Assembly (NCBI GenBank): GCA_936931335.1
Contig: CAKZIH010000329.1
Coordinates: 1 to 6,731 of the forward strand
Reading direction: 5' to 3'
Length of the DNA stretch: 6,731 nucleotides
DNA from: an uncultured Nostocoides sp.
Lineage (GTDB): Bacteria; Actinomycetota; Actinomycetes; Actinomycetales; Dermatophilaceae
Of this stretch, positions 6,120-6,731 are shown piece after piece (position 1 is the first letter of the stretch; each line of letters opens with the position of its first letter). Both the position numbers and the translations under genes were made by a program. The notes under the pieces are model-generated. The model saw only the letters and a list, made by a program, of their open reading frames with translations. It was not told the DNA's origin and did no database searches.

Positions 6120-6731
6120 CTACAGCAGATCGAGTGTTTCGGCCAGGTCGTCGACGAGATGGGTGGCGTCGCCCATGGGCCGCCCGGCGCCCAGTGCCTG
6201 CAGGGTCGGCCAGACCGGAATCGTCTCGGTCCAGTGCCGGTGACCGACGAGGATGAGCGGTGGCGGGCGTTCGCTCGAGTAGTAGGAGCGGGTGGCGGTC
6301 TGGAAGATCTCCTGCACCGTGCCCGCCGCACCGGGCAGCACCACCACCCCGGCGCCGGCGTGCGCCAGCAGCCAGTCCTCCCGCAGCGCATTGGAGAAGT
6401 ACTTGGCGATGCCCTCCGCGAAGACATTGGGCGGCTCGTGCCCGTAGTACCAGGTGGGGATGCCCAGACTGCGCGCCGCCCGCTGGGGCGTATCGGCCGC
6501 CCGTAACATCTCCCGCGCGGCGAACCCGCAGGCCGCCCAGGCGGAGATATCGGGCACGAAGCTGGGCACGGTGGCGAGCGGGTCCAGGGCCGCGCTGAGG
6601 GACTCGGGAGTCGCCGCGCTCGCCCCGAGATTGGCGGCCTCCATCGCCCCCGGCCCGCCGCCGGTGACCACGAGCAGGCCGCGCTCCGCGAGCCCGAATC
6701 CGAGGCGGGCGGCCGCCGCATACTCGGCGGT
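6120..6731 (-). CDS. LOG-family / Rossmann-fold nucleotide-binding protein, 5' end outside window
   Basis: The last 203 residues are visible, and the gene runs off the right edge. Family motifs are VVTGGGPGAMEAANLG (visible residues 21-36), matching the GGGxxGxM nucleotide-binding loop, and VLPGAAGTVQEIFQ (131-144), equivalent to PGGxGTxxE of cytokinin-activating LOG and PpnN nucleosidases, which cut nucleoside monophosphates into base and ribose 5-phosphate. The second Gly of PGG is Ala here. Between them lies IPTWYYGHEPPNVFAEGIAKYF, here split as IPTWYYGHEPP (91-101) and NVFAEGIAKYF (102-112), which I associate with a longer actinobacterial subgroup of unknown substrate. The GTG at 6671 is internal Val in VVTGGG, not a start. 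It precedes the VOC gene on the same strand and probably shares its transcript. Confidence 0.88.
   Translation of the reverse strand, partial: TAEYAAAARLGFGLAERGLLVVTGGGPGAMEAANLGASAATPESLSAALDPLATVPSFVPDISAWAACGFAAREMLRAADTPQRAARSLGIPTWYYGHEPPNVFAEGIAKYFSNALREDWLLAHAGAGVVVLPGAAGTVQEIFQTATRSYYSSERPPPLILVGHRHWTETIPVWPTLQALGAGRPMGDATHLVDDLAETLDLL

Noticed and set aside
1..6731. CRISPR array, tRNA or rRNA genes, toxin-antitoxin or phage-defence genes
   Set aside because: No spaced direct repeats, no cloverleaf-like segment and no proteins of those families were found on reading both strands.

Overview
The window is GC-rich double-stranded chromosome-like DNA from an actinomycete, most likely in the Mycobacteriales/Nocardia neighbourhood. 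This rests on strong G/C preference at third codon positions, an actinobacterial-style alpha2 glycyl-tRNA synthetase, TANNNT-type -10 boxes placed almost on the start codons, and a secreted PD40/TolB-like protein of actinobacterial type. The genus cannot be fixed from the sequence alone.

Layout from left to right. Positions 1-2108 (+) hold the 3' part of an NRPS-like gene whose visible order is adenylation (C-terminal part) - carrier protein - thioester reductase, so it is a terminal module with reductive release. Its upstream part, and presumably the rest of a biosynthetic cluster, lies outside the window. At about 2100-2110 this gene abuts, tail against broken tail, the first 74 or so codons of a secreted PD40-type beta-propeller protein on the minus strand (start 2328). 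The rest of that protein is missing. The NRPS-like gene also ends in a well-formed Shine-Dalgarno and an overlapping GTG (GTGA overlap) for a next cistron that is not there. Both observations point to one rearrangement breakpoint at about 2100-2110.

Right of the breakpoint the window looks like ordinary core chromosome: glyS (2487-3893, +), a perfect 17-bp-arm hairpin serving convergent genes (3911-3945), a HAD hydrolase (3996-4673, -), a short divergent promoter region with a small inverted repeat, a class I-type polyphosphate kinase 2 (4808-5683, +), then a VOC/glyoxalase-like protein (5721-6098, -) and a LOG-family protein (6120 to beyond 6731, -), probably co-transcribed.

The genes do not form an obvious single pathway. 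The NRPS-like module belongs to specialised metabolism, while the remainder is translation, phosphate/nucleotide and general metabolism. I do not see a clearly new biological system here. The most informative item is the breakpoint between the biosynthetic gene and the beheaded PD40 gene. The second is a Walker A Asp-to-Gly replacement in the PPK2.
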